61,077 nt of DNA from Bifidobacterium biavatii DSM 23969 (GCF_000741165.1 NZ_JGYN01000019.1:1-61077); one strand, 5' to 3'. Shown: positions 22,151 to 31,453, numbered from the stretch's first letter. The notes: generated by a model not told the origin, from the sequence alone. Numbers and translations: made by a program.

Positions 22151-23512
22151 TCAGCGCTGCTGCTGCCCGTTGGCCGGAGCCTGCTGCTGCTCGTTCTGCG
22201 AGTCGTCGGCGCTGCCGTCGTCGGCGTTCTCGCCACCCTCGGCCTTGTCGTCCTCGGCGGGAGGCTCCGGCATGGCGAATCCGGCGAACGCGTTGGAGAA
22301 CATCGCGCGCAGTTCGGACACGCGCTGCGTGATCTGCGATTCACGCTGCTGCAGTTCCTTGAGGTGCGTCTCCATGCCTTCGATCTCGGACTTGGCAGCC
22401 TGGCGGCGCTGTTCGATCTGCGCGGCGGCGTCCGCGTCGGCCTTCTTGAGGATGGCGGCGGCCTGCTTGTCCGCGTCGGCGCGCTTGGCGGTGGCGTAGG
22501 CGTCGGCCTCCTCGCGCACGGTCTTAGCCTGGCCGACCAGTTCGTCGGCCTCCTGCTTGGCGACCTGACGGCGCTCGTCGAGATGCGAGAGCAGCTCGTC
22601 GACCTTCTTGGTCGCCTCATCCTGCTGGGCGGCGATGTCGGCGCGGATCTGCTCGACCTCGGCGGTGACCTGGCTCATTGTCTTAGTGCGGTGCACTTCG
22701 GCCTCGTCGACGATGCCCTGCGCCTTCGAGCTGGCCGCGTCGGTGATCTCGCCGGCCTTGCGGCGCGCCTCGGACATCATCTTGGACACCTGCTCGCGCA
22801 CGTCGGCGAGCTTCTTGTTCGCCTCGGCGAGCGCGGATTCGATCTGGTCGTTGGTCTCGCTCTTGAGGCGGGTGATCTCCTCGGCGGCGGCCTTGCGCTG
22901 CGCGGTGATCTGCTGGGTGGCTTCGGCGCGCATGTCGGCGATCTCGCGCTCCTGCTTGGCGCGTTCGGAGGCGAGGCGCTTCTTCTGCTCCTCGCGGGCG
23001 TTGCTCAGCTCAAGTTCGGTGGACTGGCGCTGTTCGGAGACGACCTTGGCCGCCTCGGAGCGCATCTGCGCGGCGTCCTCCTGCGCGGACACGGACATGG
23101 TTTCGGCCTTGGTGTTCGCGTCCTGCAGCATGGCCTTCGCCTTGGAGGTCGCGTCGCCGACGATGTGCTGAGCGTCGAGCTTCGCGTTGTTGATGAGCGT
23201 TTCGGCCTGAGCCTGTGCCGCGGCGCGGGTTGCGGCCGCGTCCTGCTTGGCGCGGTTGAGCAGCTCGGTGCTGGTCTGTTCGGCGGAGGCGAGCATCTGC
23301 TGCGCATTCGCGCCCAGCGAGGCGAACGACGCGCCGCCCTTCGCCTTCTTGTTGCGTTCTTCCTGAAGCTGAGCCTGAAGCTGGAGAATGCGCTCGTCGT
23401 ACTGCTTGACCTGGTCGCGCAGCTGCAGCAGCGTGTCCTGCGCCGCCCCGAACGCTTCGTCCACCTTTTCCTTGTCGTACCCACGCAACGCGATTGGGAA
23501 ACGATCCACCAT
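22151..23512 (-). CDS. DivIVA-like coiled-coil protein (453 aa)
   Basis: The N-terminus 'MVDRFPIALRGYDKEKVDEAF' (core 'RGYDKEKVDEAF') is the membrane-curvature-sensing DivIVA motif. The remainder to about residue 405 is a nearly unbroken Ala/Glu/Lys/Gln coiled coil with recurring 'AKA', 'EAxK' and 'ADAxxxA' heptads. The last 50 residues are acidic and Gln-rich and probably disordered. Proteins of this plan in actinobacteria (DivIVA/Wag31, FilP/Scy-like) organise polar growth or septation. It is longer than classical DivIVA. ATG 23512 has AGGAA upstream. It stands alone between two terminator-like regions. Confidence 0.8.
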   Translation of the reverse strand: MVDRFPIALRGYDKEKVDEAFGAAQDTLLQLRDQVKQYDERILQLQAQLQEERNKKAKGGASFASLGANAQQMLASAEQTSTELLNRAKQDAAATRAAAQAQAETLINNAKLDAQHIVGDATSKAKAMLQDANTKAETMSVSAQEDAAQMRSEAAKVVSEQRQSTELELSNAREEQKKRLASERAKQEREIADMRAEATQQITAQRKAAAEEITRLKSETNDQIESALAEANKKLADVREQVSKMMSEARRKAGEITDAASSKAQGIVDEAEVHRTKTMSQVTAEVEQIRADIAAQQDEATKKVDELLSHLDERRQVAKQEADELVGQAKTVREEADAYATAKRADADKQAAAILKKADADAAAQIEQRRQAAKSEIEGMETHLKELQQRESQITQRVSELRAMFSNAFAGFAMPEPPAEDDKAEGGENADDGSADDSQNEQQQAPANGQQQR

Positions 23513-23787
23513 AGCCTGTTCCTTTCGCCGTCTGTTCGACGCCCCTGAGTCCCTTGCGGGACAACCCACACCGAGCACTCTAGCGTATGAATCCTGAATA
23601 CGCGCTGGGCGCGCGGTTTCCTCACAGAAGCCGCAATCTCGGGCGTGTCATGCGAACCGGTTCGCCGTGACCAATACCCCCCGTCATCGGCGTCCGAACG
23701 CCGGCTTTTCGCGACGATGATCCGCCCGGCCCACGGTTCGCAAAGCACGCGGACGATCATCATGCGAATGATCCCGCGTCGCCTGAT

Positions 23788-24471
23788 TCACACGATGAGA
23801 ATGTCGCCGGACGACGGCTGCCGCAGGTACCGCACCGTCTCGCGCACCACGTCGCGGCCGGCCTGCACCTGCTGGTCGAGCGGCAGCCCGTGCTGCGTCT
23901 TGCGGTCGTCGACGACCTTGGGAAAGCTCACGAATCCGCTCAAAACGTGATCCTGCGTGGCGGTCCAGTTGAGCAGGTTGTAGAACAGCGAGTTGCACAC
24001 GAACGTGCCCGCGTCGGAACTGAGCGACGAGGCGATGCCGTCGCGCGTGAAGTCCTTGAGGATCGAACGCAACGGCAGACGCGTCCAGTACGCGGCCGGG
24101 CCGTCCGGGTCGATCGGGCCGGAGCGCGGCGTCGCGTTGTCCGCGTCCGGCCGGACCGCGTCCATGCGGTTCGTGGCGCAGCGTTCAAGCAGCACGCCGC
24201 GGGCCGCGTGCTTGAGGCCCGTGGCGATGACGATGTCGGGATGCGCGTCCTCGATCGTGGCGAGCAGCGTCGGCCACGCCTTGGCGAAACTGACCGGAAT
24301 GGCGACCGTGCGAATGTTGACGTGCACGTCACTGAGCGGATCGTCGAACCGATCGCCGGCGGCCGGCCCCAACCCCTGTTCGGCGAGCGCGCGCGGCACT
24401 TCGACGCACGGGTTGACGTCGATGCCGTCGTAATGGTCGAAGCCGGAAATCACCACGTTGATCTGCTGCAT
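23788..24471 (-). CDS. pcp: Pyroglutamyl-peptidase I-like protein lacking the catalytic His (227 aa)
   Basis: The C15 peptidase fold is recognisable from 'VVISGFDHYDGIDVNPC' (core 'SGFDHYDGIDVNP'), a Glu-bearing 'GVLLERCATN' (Glu96) and the nucleophile segment 'GTFVCNSLFY' (Cys159). The family's GFIHVP segment, which supplies the catalytic His, reads 'GFVSFP' here with Ser182. An active enzyme would remove N-terminal pyroglutamate, so this one may be inactive or altered. A Pro/Asp-rich segment (about 105-125) is extra. ATG 24471 opens 'MQQINVVISG'. The symbol reflects homology, not proven activity. Confidence 0.75.
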   Translation of the reverse strand: MQQINVVISGFDHYDGIDVNPCVEVPRALAEQGLGPAAGDRFDDPLSDVHVNIRTVAIPVSFAKAWPTLLATIEDAHPDIVIATGLKHAARGVLLERCATNRMDAVRPDADNATPRSGPIDPDGPAAYWTRLPLRSILKDFTRDGIASSLSSDAGTFVCNSLFYNLLNWTATQDHVLSGFVSFPKVVDDRKTQHGLPLDQQVQAGRDVVRETVRYLRQPSSGDILIV

Positions 24472-24610
24472 GGTCTCCAGTCTAAACCAGTGACGGCAGA
24501 CCCCATGGCAACGGACCGGTGCACGTCACGGTCTTTGCCCGGACCGCCGACTCAGACAGACGGTCCAAGCAAAACGCAATCATCCGCCGGCCGGAAACCA
24601 ACGGCGAAGG

Positions 24611-25651
24611 TCAGCGGCCCATGCGCGACGCGGCTTGGGCGAAGATCGCGTGCATGCGCGCCTTGGCCTCTTCACGCGTCATGTGCGACAGGTTCGCGGG
24701 CGCACCGGTCACCGGATCGACCGGACCGGCGGCGGCCGGATCGAACGCAGCCGCGAACGCGTCGTCCGCGCCCGTCGCGCCGCCCGTCGTCGTCGCAACC
24801 GGCGGCATACCGGGCCGGCCGAGACGTTCGGCCGCGATCCGTTCAGCGGTCGGAATGTCAGCCATCGTCGTGATCTTCAGGTTCGACTCGCTGCCGTCGA
24901 CAACGGCGACCGCCGCGTCGGGCAGATAGTCGACAACGACGCGCGTGTCGTCGGTCGGGTGGAATCCGGGATCGGCCGACGCCAGATCGTACGCACGTCG
25001 GATCGTGTCGAAACGGAACGCCTGCGGCGTCTGCGCGCGGAACGTGTGCGGCCGGTCGGGCACCTGGCGCACGACCTTGCGTCCGTCGCGGAATTCCGTC
25101 AGCAGCACGGTGTCGGTGCTCGCGTACGCAACGGTGGCCGCGTCAAGCTCGTCGAGCGCGTCGATGCAGCCGTCGATCGACGACTGTTCGACGAACGGAC
25201 GCACCGCGTCGTGGATGAGGATCTTCGCCCGGGCCGGCACGCCTGCGTCGGCAAGCGCGCCGAGCGCGGCAGCCGTGCTGTCGACGCGTTCGCGGCCGCC
25301 GTTGATGATCATGCGGACCTTCGGATAGCCGGCGCGTTCGATGAGCTCCTCGACAGCGGAGCGCACGGCCGGGTTGACCACGACGATGATGTCGGAGACG
25401 CGCTCGTTGCGCTCGAACGCCTCGATGCTCCAGCACACGATCGGCTTGCCGCCGACGGAGACGAGCTGCTTGGGATTGTTCGGATCGAAGCGCGTGCCGA
25501 AACCAGCGGCGAGCACCACGGCCACGACGGGCACGGTCTGCGGCTTCGGCGCGGCGGGCGCCGGCGACACGGACGCGGACGACACGGACGACGCGGTTTC
25601 GGGTGAGGTTGCGTTCTCAGGCATGGTCTGTTCTGTTTCTCTCTCGGTCAT
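24611..25651 (-). CDS. ispD: 2-C-methyl-D-erythritol 4-phosphate cytidylyltransferase (346 aa)
   Basis: IspD couples CTP to methylerythritol phosphate in the non-mevalonate isoprenoid pathway. Seen are the nucleotide-binding 'VVLAAGFGTRFDPNNPKQ' near residues 40-57, 'NGGRERVDST' near 118, 'LIHDAVRPFV' near 148, 'QTPQAFRF' near 215 and 'DDTRVV'. N-terminal residues 1-35 (Ser/Ala/Pro) and the C-terminal 85 residues ('GPVDPVTGAPANLSHM') exceed the usual 230. ATG 25651 has GGAAG 7 nt upstream; ATG 25624 is an alternative. The next minus-strand gene upstream, the PgeF-like gene, ends 98 nt away, so they may share a transcript. Confidence 0.92.
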   Translation of the reverse strand: MTERETEQTMPENATSPETASSVSSASVSPAPAAPKPQTVPVVAVVLAAGFGTRFDPNNPKQLVSVGGKPIVCWSIEAFERNERVSDIIVVVNPAVRSAVEELIERAGYPKVRMIINGGRERVDSTAAALGALADAGVPARAKILIHDAVRPFVEQSSIDGCIDALDELDAATVAYASTDTVLLTEFRDGRKVVRQVPDRPHTFRAQTPQAFRFDTIRRAYDLASADPGFHPTDDTRVVVDYLPDAAVAVVDGSESNLKITTMADIPTAERIAAERLGRPGMPPVATTTGGATGADDAFAAAFDPAAAGPVDPVTGAPANLSHMTREEAKARMHAIFAQAASRMGR

Positions 25652-25749
25652 AATGTCTTCCACCGTACGGCGGAAGGCGGCGGACGTGAGCCGGCTCACA
25701 CCCATCTGCACGGAATATGCGCGGAAACCGCGGGCGTCGCAGCCGGCGC

Positions 25750-26748
25750 CTAGTGCCGCACGATGAGCGCGAGCAGTCGGCCCTCGTGCGTCTTGCCGGC
25801 GCGCACGGCGCGGCGGTGCGAGTACCACAGCGGGTTTTCGAGCGTGCACATGCTGCGGCTGATGCCTTCGATGCGCTCGTCGAGCGAGGCTGGGCCTTCG
25901 CTGTCGGTGCGGCACAGTTCGGCGAGTTCAGGATCGTGGTCGAGGTACTGGGTGGCGGCGTGCACGCGCGGCATCGAATCGACGACCTTGCTCACGCCAG
26001 CGAACGCGAGGTCGATCATCGCAGCCTCGGCGATGTCGATGCCGGCGCCGCCGAACCGCGTGGTCGTCTTGGTGAGCGGAAAGCGCTTCTCGAACTTGTC
26101 GGCGATCTCGTCGCCGACCTCGTAGCAGTCGCCGCAGATGCGCGGGCCGAGCGTGGCGACGATGCGCGACGGGTCGGCTCCCTTGAGCTTCATGAGTTCG
26201 ACGGTCGCGCCGATCACGCCGTTCTCGAGTCCGCGGCGGCCGCAGTGGCATGCGCCGATGATGCCGGTTTCGGGATCGGCGAGCAGCACGGGCAGACAGT
26301 CGGCGGCGAACATGCCGAGCGCGATGCCGGTGCGCGACGTGACCTGTCCGTCGGCCTCCTTGACCGCCGGCGTCGCGGCGTCGCCGTCGTCCGCGCCGCG
26401 CGTGCCGGACACGTCGAAGCCGAACGGCGTGTTGATCTCGAACGCGTCATCCACGTCCACGGCGATGCCGGAATGCACCTGCGACACCAGCGACAGCCGC
26501 GCGCCGGCCGCCTCGGCGAGCGCCACGCGGTTCGACAGCACGGCCGCCGGATCGTCGTCGGACTTGCCGCCAAGGTTGCAGTTGCCGAAGTCGCCGGTGC
26601 TTAAGCCCCCGAGTCGCGTCGTGTATATCACGGTGACGCCGGGCGCGAGCGCGATCGGGATCGTCACCGGGATCGGATTGCCGTCGCGGTCGGTGGAGCT
26701 GATCTTGCTGCTGTCAAGAATCTCGTCATCATACTGTTCATCGCTCAT
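25750..26748 (-). CDS. pgeF: YfiH/PgeF family protein (laccase-domain purine nucleoside phosphorylase type; 332 aa)
   Basis: Formerly called polyphenol oxidase, this family includes purine nucleoside phosphorylase and adenosine deaminase activities and a peptidoglycan-editing role (PgeF). The zinc-site pattern is 'LVSQVHSGIAVDV' near residue 100, 'FAADCLPVLLAD' near 155 and 'GACHCGRRGLENGV' near 172, with Cys in place of the usual Ala in HAGWRG. 'GPRICGDCYEV' follows. An Asp/Ala-rich insert precedes the second motif. ATG 26748 opens 'MSDEQYDDE'. It is divergent from the U32 gene, with only 94 nt between starts, and may be cotranscribed with ispD. Confidence 0.85.
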   Translation of the reverse strand: MSDEQYDDEILDSSKISSTDRDGNPIPVTIPIALAPGVTVIYTTRLGGLSTGDFGNCNLGGKSDDDPAAVLSNRVALAEAAGARLSLVSQVHSGIAVDVDDAFEINTPFGFDVSGTRGADDGDAATPAVKEADGQVTSRTGIALGMFAADCLPVLLADPETGIIGACHCGRRGLENGVIGATVELMKLKGADPSRIVATLGPRICGDCYEVGDEIADKFEKRFPLTKTTTRFGGAGIDIAEAAMIDLAFAGVSKVVDSMPRVHAATQYLDHDPELAELCRTDSEGPASLDERIEGISRSMCTLENPLWYSHRRAVRAGKTHEGRLLALIVRH

Positions 26749-26842
26749 GCCGCCCACTCTAGCGTGACGCGGCGCCCGGCCGCCGGGACGCTGCGCCGAC
26801 CGCGGAAACACTGAGATGGCCGTGCCCTACACTATTGGGGTG

Positions 26843-28651
26843 ATGAAAACGGATACCAATGCAACTGTGAACACCGGCCCGCGCGCCTTGCGCACCCGAC
26901 GCAAGCCCGAGGTGCTCTCCCCCGCCGGCAACCTGCGCGGCCTCAAGACTGCCGTCGACTTCGGCGCGGACGCCGTCTACTGCGGCGGCAAGGCGTTCGG
27001 CATGCGCTCGGCTCCAAAGAACCTGAGCCTCGAGGACTTCGAGGAAGGCGCGCGATACGCCCACGAACGCGGGGCGCGCGTGTACGTGACGCTCAACGTG
27101 CTGCCGCGCAACGCCGAAGTCGAGGCGATGCGCGAATACATCGGCCAGCTCAAGGACACGGGCATCGACGCGATGATCGTCACCGACATCGGCGTGATGA
27201 TGATGGCGCACCAGATTGCGCCCGACGTGGAGCTGCACGTCTCCACGCAGGCCGGCGTGACGAACTACGGCGCAGCGCAGGCGTTATACGAGTTCGGCGC
27301 GCGCCGCGTGGTGCTCGCCCGCGAGATGGATTTGCAGGCCGTGCGCGACATCCGCGCGCGCATTCCCGACGACATGGACATCGAATGCTTCGTGCATGGC
27401 GCAATGTGCATGGCATTCTCCGGCCGCTGCCTGTTTTCCAACTACCTGACCGGCCGCGACGGCAACCACGGCGAATGCGCGCAGCCGTGCCGTTGGAAGT
27501 ATTCGATCGTCGAGGAGAAGCGGCCCGGCCAGTACTTCCCGATCGAGCAGACCGAGGAGGGCGCATACCTGTTCAACTCGCAGGACATGTGCATGCTCGA
27601 TCACATCGACGATCTGATCGATTCGGGCGCGACGAGCCTGAAGATCGAGGGACGTTCCAAGTCGGCGTATTACATTGCGGCGATGACGAACGCGTACAAG
27701 ATCGCGGTGAACGAGTACATGGTGCAGCGCGGGTTCGAGGATGCTTCCGGCGCTGTGCTCAAGCCGTTCCGCGATCGGGTGATCCGCGAGGGCGACCCGG
27801 ATTACGCCGAGTCGATTACCGTGGTGCCGGATGCGATCGAGCGCAACGCCGACCGCGCGTTCGCGGGTGTGCCCGGTGGCGACATGGGATTGGAGTTCGG
27901 CGGGGATGCCGGCGCAAACGCAGGCGATGCAGGCTCCGGAAAGATCTCTCCGCTCGCTTCGCTCGGTCGAGATGGCACGAGTGAGGAGGCACCCGGCCAA
28001 GACAGCAAGAACGAGGACGCACCCGGGCAAGACGGCAAGAGCGCGAACGCGGACGGCCGAGACGGCAAGGGAGCGAATAACGCGGCTGCGGTTGAGGACG
28101 CCGCGGCCCGTTCGGCCGGCGGCTCGCAGCTGGACGATCTGAGCTATCGGGCCCGCAGCGCGCGTCGCAAGTCGAACACGGCCGAGGAGGTGCTGCCGGA
28201 GGGCTGGCATCATGCGAAGGTCCGTCCGGCGGAACCGGTCGCACTGCCGGACTGGCTGCTTGAGGAGCCCGACAAGGTCGCGCACCGCGACTATTCGACC
28301 GGCTTCTACTATCCGGAACACAAGGTCACGCAGAACACGAACCGTTCCGCGTACTTCCGCGCGTGGATGGTCGTGGGCGAGGTGCTCGACTGGACGCCGG
28401 ACGAGGGCGGCCGCGTGACGTTGATGAGCCGCAACAAAATCGAGGCCGGGCAGGAGATCGAATTCCTGCTGCCGGGCGAGCGTCCGTTCGCCTATACGGT
28501 GCCGGCCGGCGGTTTCCGCGACGCGGAAGGCCATTGGGTCGAGGCAATCAACAATCCGGCGCACGTGTTCTCGATGCCGTGCCCACATCCGGTGCCGCAC
28601 AACGCGGCGATCCGCTCGCGCACCAGGAAGCCGACCCTCAAGGCGGAGTAG
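26843..28651 (+). CDS. Peptidase U32 family protein, tRNA hydroxylation (TrhP) type (602 aa)
   Basis: U32 proteins such as TrhP/YegQ take part in prephenate-dependent 5-hydroxyuridine formation on tRNA. Seen are 'VLSPAGNLRGLKTAVDFGAD' (core 'SPAGNLRGLKTAV'), 'MIVTDIGVM', 'HGAMCMAFSGRCLFSNYLTG', 'NHGECAQPCRWKY' with the Cys cluster, and 'SLKIEGRSKSAYY'. The C-terminal strand-rich domain follows ('FRAWMVVGEV'). Between about residues 350 and 450 is a low-complexity linker encoded in part by a copy of dispersed repeat family B. TACACT (26827-26832) sits 7-10 nt before GTG 26840/ATG 26843 without a Shine-Dalgarno, suggesting a leaderless mRNA. Confidence 0.87.
   Translation: MKTDTNATVNTGPRALRTRRKPEVLSPAGNLRGLKTAVDFGADAVYCGGKAFGMRSAPKNLSLEDFEEGARYAHERGARVYVTLNVLPRNAEVEAMREYIGQLKDTGIDAMIVTDIGVMMMAHQIAPDVELHVSTQAGVTNYGAAQALYEFGARRVVLAREMDLQAVRDIRARIPDDMDIECFVHGAMCMAFSGRCLFSNYLTGRDGNHGECAQPCRWKYSIVEEKRPGQYFPIEQTEEGAYLFNSQDMCMLDHIDDLIDSGATSLKIEGRSKSAYYIAAMTNAYKIAVNEYMVQRGFEDASGAVLKPFRDRVIREGDPDYAESITVVPDAIERNADRAFAGVPGGDMGLEFGGDAGANAGDAGSGKISPLASLGRDGTSEEAPGQDSKNEDAPGQDGKSANADGRDGKGANNAAAVEDAAARSAGGSQLDDLSYRARSARRKSNTAEEVLPEGWHHAKVRPAEPVALPDWLLEEPDKVAHRDYSTGFYYPEHKVTQNTNRSAYFRAWMVVGEVLDWTPDEGGRVTLMSRNKIEAGQEIEFLLPGERPFAYTVPAGGFRDAEGHWVEAINNPAHVFSMPCPHPVPHNAAIRSRTRKPTLKAE
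27939..27976 (+). repeat. Half copy of dispersed repeat family B inside the U32 gene
   Basis: About 38 bases (GAAAGAT-TCTCCGCTCGC and onward to GATGGC) match, with about 3 differences, the complement of the left half of the intergenic repeat at 31454-31551. It encodes 'GKISPLASLGRDG' in frame within a disordered linker, so the insertion has been tolerated. Confidence 0.75.
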
Positions 28652-28683
28652 ACGTTTCTCGTCGGCCTCGTTCCGCGGATCCG

Positions 28684-29376
28684 TCAGAGCACGGCGAGGG
28701 CGAAATCGACGAGGAGCTTGACGCCGTAGAGGGTGATCACGCCGCCGCACACGCGGTTGAGCACGTCGATGATCTTCGGGCTGAACTTGTGGGCGAACGC
28801 GTTGACGACGAGCGTGACGCCCATGAACCACATCACCGAGGCGGTTTCCACGCCGGTGATGAACGGGGTGGTCTGCTGGGCGCTCAAGGTCGCGGCGAAC
28901 GCGCCGAGCATGAGCGTGCCGTCGATGATGGCCTGCGGGTTGAACCACGTGACCACGCACGCGGTGCCGATCGTATCGAGCAGGCCGCGCATGCCCATAT
29001 GCTGGGGGCGGGCGGCGGTGCCGGCCACTGACTGTGCAATGGCTGCGGAGGAGTTCGAAGCAGCCGCATCGGCGGCGGTCCCCTGTGCCGCGGCCTTCTT
29101 CTTCGGCAGCAGCAACCCCAGACCGATCTTCACGACAATCAGACCGCCAAGGCCGAGCACGATGGTCTCGAGCCACGGGTGCGCTTCCATAAGCGCGCCC
29201 ACGCCGAAGAAGCAAGACAGCGACAGCGACATGTCGAACAGCACGACGATGAGCGCCGTGATGAGCGCGTTGCGGCGCGTGCGCGTCAGCGCCGAATTGA
29301 TGACGAACAGATTCTGCATGCCGATCGGCGCGATGTACGCCAAGCCCATCGTCAGTCCCTGCAAGTACAGGCCCAT
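28684..29376 (-). CDS. LysE/ArgO family amino acid exporter (230 aa)
   Basis: Six hydrophobic segments and the family start 'MGLYLQGLTMGLAYIAPIGMQN' (core 'AYIAPIGMQNLFVINSAL') identify a LysE-type exporter of basic amino acids. 'TWFNPQAIIDGTLMLGAF' near residue 140 is the second conserved half. An Ala/Ser-rich cytoplasmic loop (about 98-125) is extra. ATG 29376 has GGGAG 8 nt upstream. It is divergent from a MocR-type regulator 340 nt away, a layout that suggests export controlled by that regulator. Which amino acid is exported is not visible. Confidence 0.87.
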   Translation of the reverse strand: MGLYLQGLTMGLAYIAPIGMQNLFVINSALTRTRRNALITALIVVLFDMSLSLSCFFGVGALMEAHPWLETIVLGLGGLIVVKIGLGLLLPKKKAAAQGTAADAAASNSSAAIAQSVAGTAARPQHMGMRGLLDTIGTACVVTWFNPQAIIDGTLMLGAFAATLSAQQTTPFITGVETASVMWFMGVTLVVNAFAHKFSPKIIDVLNRVCGGVITLYGVKLLVDFALAVL

Positions 29377-29715
29377 GTCTTCACTCCCCTGCGTCTCGGT
29401 TTGGCTGGGTCGCACCCAACCAACCAAATCCAGCCAAATCCTTGCCAGCCGAATCATCCCTCACGGATCGCAATCACCAGCAAATCCGCATCATTCCAAT
29501 ACCGTCGCATTATCCTACCCAAGCGATTACACTTGGCAACCAGCCAAGCAGTGCATCATGCACCCAACCAAACTATGCTCGCCAGCCCAAGGTTGGCCGC
29601 ATCGACCACGCTCACAGCGCCACATATGGCAACGCCACGGCACAGCAGCGACCGGAATCGCATCACGGACGTCAGCGCCAGCCGCGCTCGCCCAACCACG
29701 AATCGAGGAACCATC
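29377..29715. promoter_or_regulatory. Control region between LysE exporter and MocR regulator
   Basis: No gene is supported in these 339 bases. AACCAA/AGCCAA half-sites recur at 29418-29437 (three in a row), 29539-29547 and 29564-29570. A perfect CTTGGC-N5-GCCAAG palindrome occupies 29532-29548, and GGTTGG/CCAACC pairs appear nearby. Clusters of direct half-sites are the usual binding pattern of MocR-type regulators, so this is the likely operator set. GAGGA at 29705-29709 is the ribosome binding site of the regulator. Confidence 0.5.
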
Positions 29716-31404
29716 ATGGCACGCATCGCGCCGATCAACATCGACTGGGCACCGGACCGCGCGTCCGACGTGCCGGTCACCGAACAGATCGTCGACTTCA
29801 TGTGCCGGCAGGTCTCCAGCGGCGCGTGGCCGATCGGCTCGCGTCTACCGTCGCAGCGCGCGCTGGCCGAGGCGTTCGGCGTGAACCGGTCGACCGTGAT
29901 CGCCGCGATCGGCGAACTGGCCGACTACGGGATCGTCGAGGGCCTGCACGGCGCGGGCACGCGCATCGTGAGCAACACGTGGTCGCTCATGCTGCCGGGC
30001 GCGCCCGATTGGGCGGACTACGTCTCGTCCGGCTTCTTCCGTGCGAACAACGCGACGATGCAGACCATCAACCGCATGGAGTTCGCGCGCGGCGTCACGC
30101 GGCTCGGCACGGGCGAGCTCGACCCGCGGCTGTTTCCGCGCGACATGTGGCGGCGAGTAGCGCGCGAGGCCGCGGACGAGATCGATGCGATCGGATATCC
30201 GGAGCCGGAGGGCACGCCGGCGCTGCGGGAGGCGATCGCCGCACACATGCGCGCGACCGGCGTCAACTGCACGGCCGAGCAGATTCTCGTCACATCGGGC
30301 GCGCTGCAGGCGCTGCAGATGATTTCGGTGAGCCTGCTGTCGGCCGGATCGACGGTGATCGCGGAGGCACCGAGCTACATCAAGTCGCTGCAGGTGTTCC
30401 AGTCGGCGGGGATCCGGCTTGCCGGCGTGCCGATGGACGGCGACGGACTGCGCGTCGACGCGTTGCGCAGGCTGCTGGATGGTTCCGACGGCGTTTCCGA
30501 CGGGGCCGGTTCGCATGCGATCAGGGACGACTCGCAGTCGAACGGACAGCCGGTTCCGTCGCCGGACGTCCTGTCGGCACCGTCGCCGGACGCCCGACCG
30601 GCCACGCCGATCATGCCGGCCGCGCCGGCCGCGCCATCGGACTTCCGATCGGGAAGCACGGTCCGGCGGCCGACGCCCCATCCGTTGCCGACCAGCCGCC
30701 GACGGATGGACGATGCGGTGCTGTACACGATTCCGACGAACCACAATCCGACCGGCGTGACGATGCCGGACGCGCGGCGGCGCGAATTGATCGACTGCTG
30801 CGTGGCGAACCGGCTGCCGATCATCGAGGACGGCGCGTATCAGGACCTGTATTTTGGCGACGGGCCCGCGCCCACGCCACTCAAGGCGATGGACGAGACA
30901 GGTATGGTGATCACGCTGGGCAGCGCGTCGAAGGCGCTCGCGCCCGGCCTGCGCATCGGATGGATCGTGGCGGACCGGTCGATCGTGCACCGGTTGGCCG
31001 ACGTGAAAATGCAGATGGATTACGGCGCGAGCACGCTCAGCCAGTGGGTGTACGCGCGGTTTTTGGACAGCGGCCTGTACGACGACTATGTAGCCGGGCT
31101 CAAGCAGGAGCTGCGACGGCGGCGCGACGCTGCGCTCGACACGCTGCAGCGCCTGTTCGGCAATCTCGCGCACTGGACCGTGCCGCAGGGCGGATTCTAT
31201 ATCTGGCTCACGTTCGACCAGCCGGTGAAGATCGGTCGCCTGTTCCAGCTGGCGTTGGATCGCGGCGTGCTGCTCAATCCGGGCGACGTGTACGATTTCG
31301 AGGGCGACAATTCACTGCGATTGAGCTATTCGTACACGACGCCGGAGGAGTTCGCACGGGCGGCGGCGGTGCTGGCCGCGACCGCCCGCGAAGCGGGGGC
31401 ATAA
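29716..31404 (+). CDS. MocR-family GntR/aminotransferase-like transcriptional regulator (562 aa)
   Basis: An N-terminal winged helix (residues about 15-80: 'SGAWPIGSRLPSQRALAEAF', 'VNRSTVIAAIGEL') is fused to a fold-type I aminotransferase domain. In it 'PEGTPALREAIAAHM', 'TSGALQALQMI', 'TIPTNHNPTGV' and 'LGSASKALAPGLRIGW' are seen, the last with the PLP-binding Lys. A Pro/Ala/Ser-rich insert of about 70 residues (roughly 255-330) splits the aminotransferase half. Such proteins sense a PLP-amine or amino acid adduct. Divergence from a LysE exporter points to amino acid sensing. ATG 29716 has GAGGA upstream. Confidence 0.88.
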   Translation: MARIAPINIDWAPDRASDVPVTEQIVDFMCRQVSSGAWPIGSRLPSQRALAEAFGVNRSTVIAAIGELADYGIVEGLHGAGTRIVSNTWSLMLPGAPDWADYVSSGFFRANNATMQTINRMEFARGVTRLGTGELDPRLFPRDMWRRVAREAADEIDAIGYPEPEGTPALREAIAAHMRATGVNCTAEQILVTSGALQALQMISVSLLSAGSTVIAEAPSYIKSLQVFQSAGIRLAGVPMDGDGLRVDALRRLLDGSDGVSDGAGSHAIRDDSQSNGQPVPSPDVLSAPSPDARPATPIMPAAPAAPSDFRSGSTVRRPTPHPLPTSRRRMDDAVLYTIPTNHNPTGVTMPDARRRELIDCCVANRLPIIEDGAYQDLYFGDGPAPTPLKAMDETGMVITLGSASKALAPGLRIGWIVADRSIVHRLADVKMQMDYGASTLSQWVYARFLDSGLYDDYVAGLKQELRRRRDAALDTLQRLFGNLAHWTVPQGGFYIWLTFDQPVKIGRLFQLALDRGVLLNPGDVYDFEGDNSLRLSYSYTTPEEFARAAAVLAATAREAGA

Positions 31405-31453
31405 AGGATCGGTTCCACATATGCAGGCACATTGGAGTAGCCGCATATGTCAC

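Noticed and set aside
24635..26604. Long + strand frames opposite ispD and the PgeF-like gene
   Set aside because: Arg/Val/Asp-rich mirror translations of high-GC genes without motifs or ribosome binding sites.
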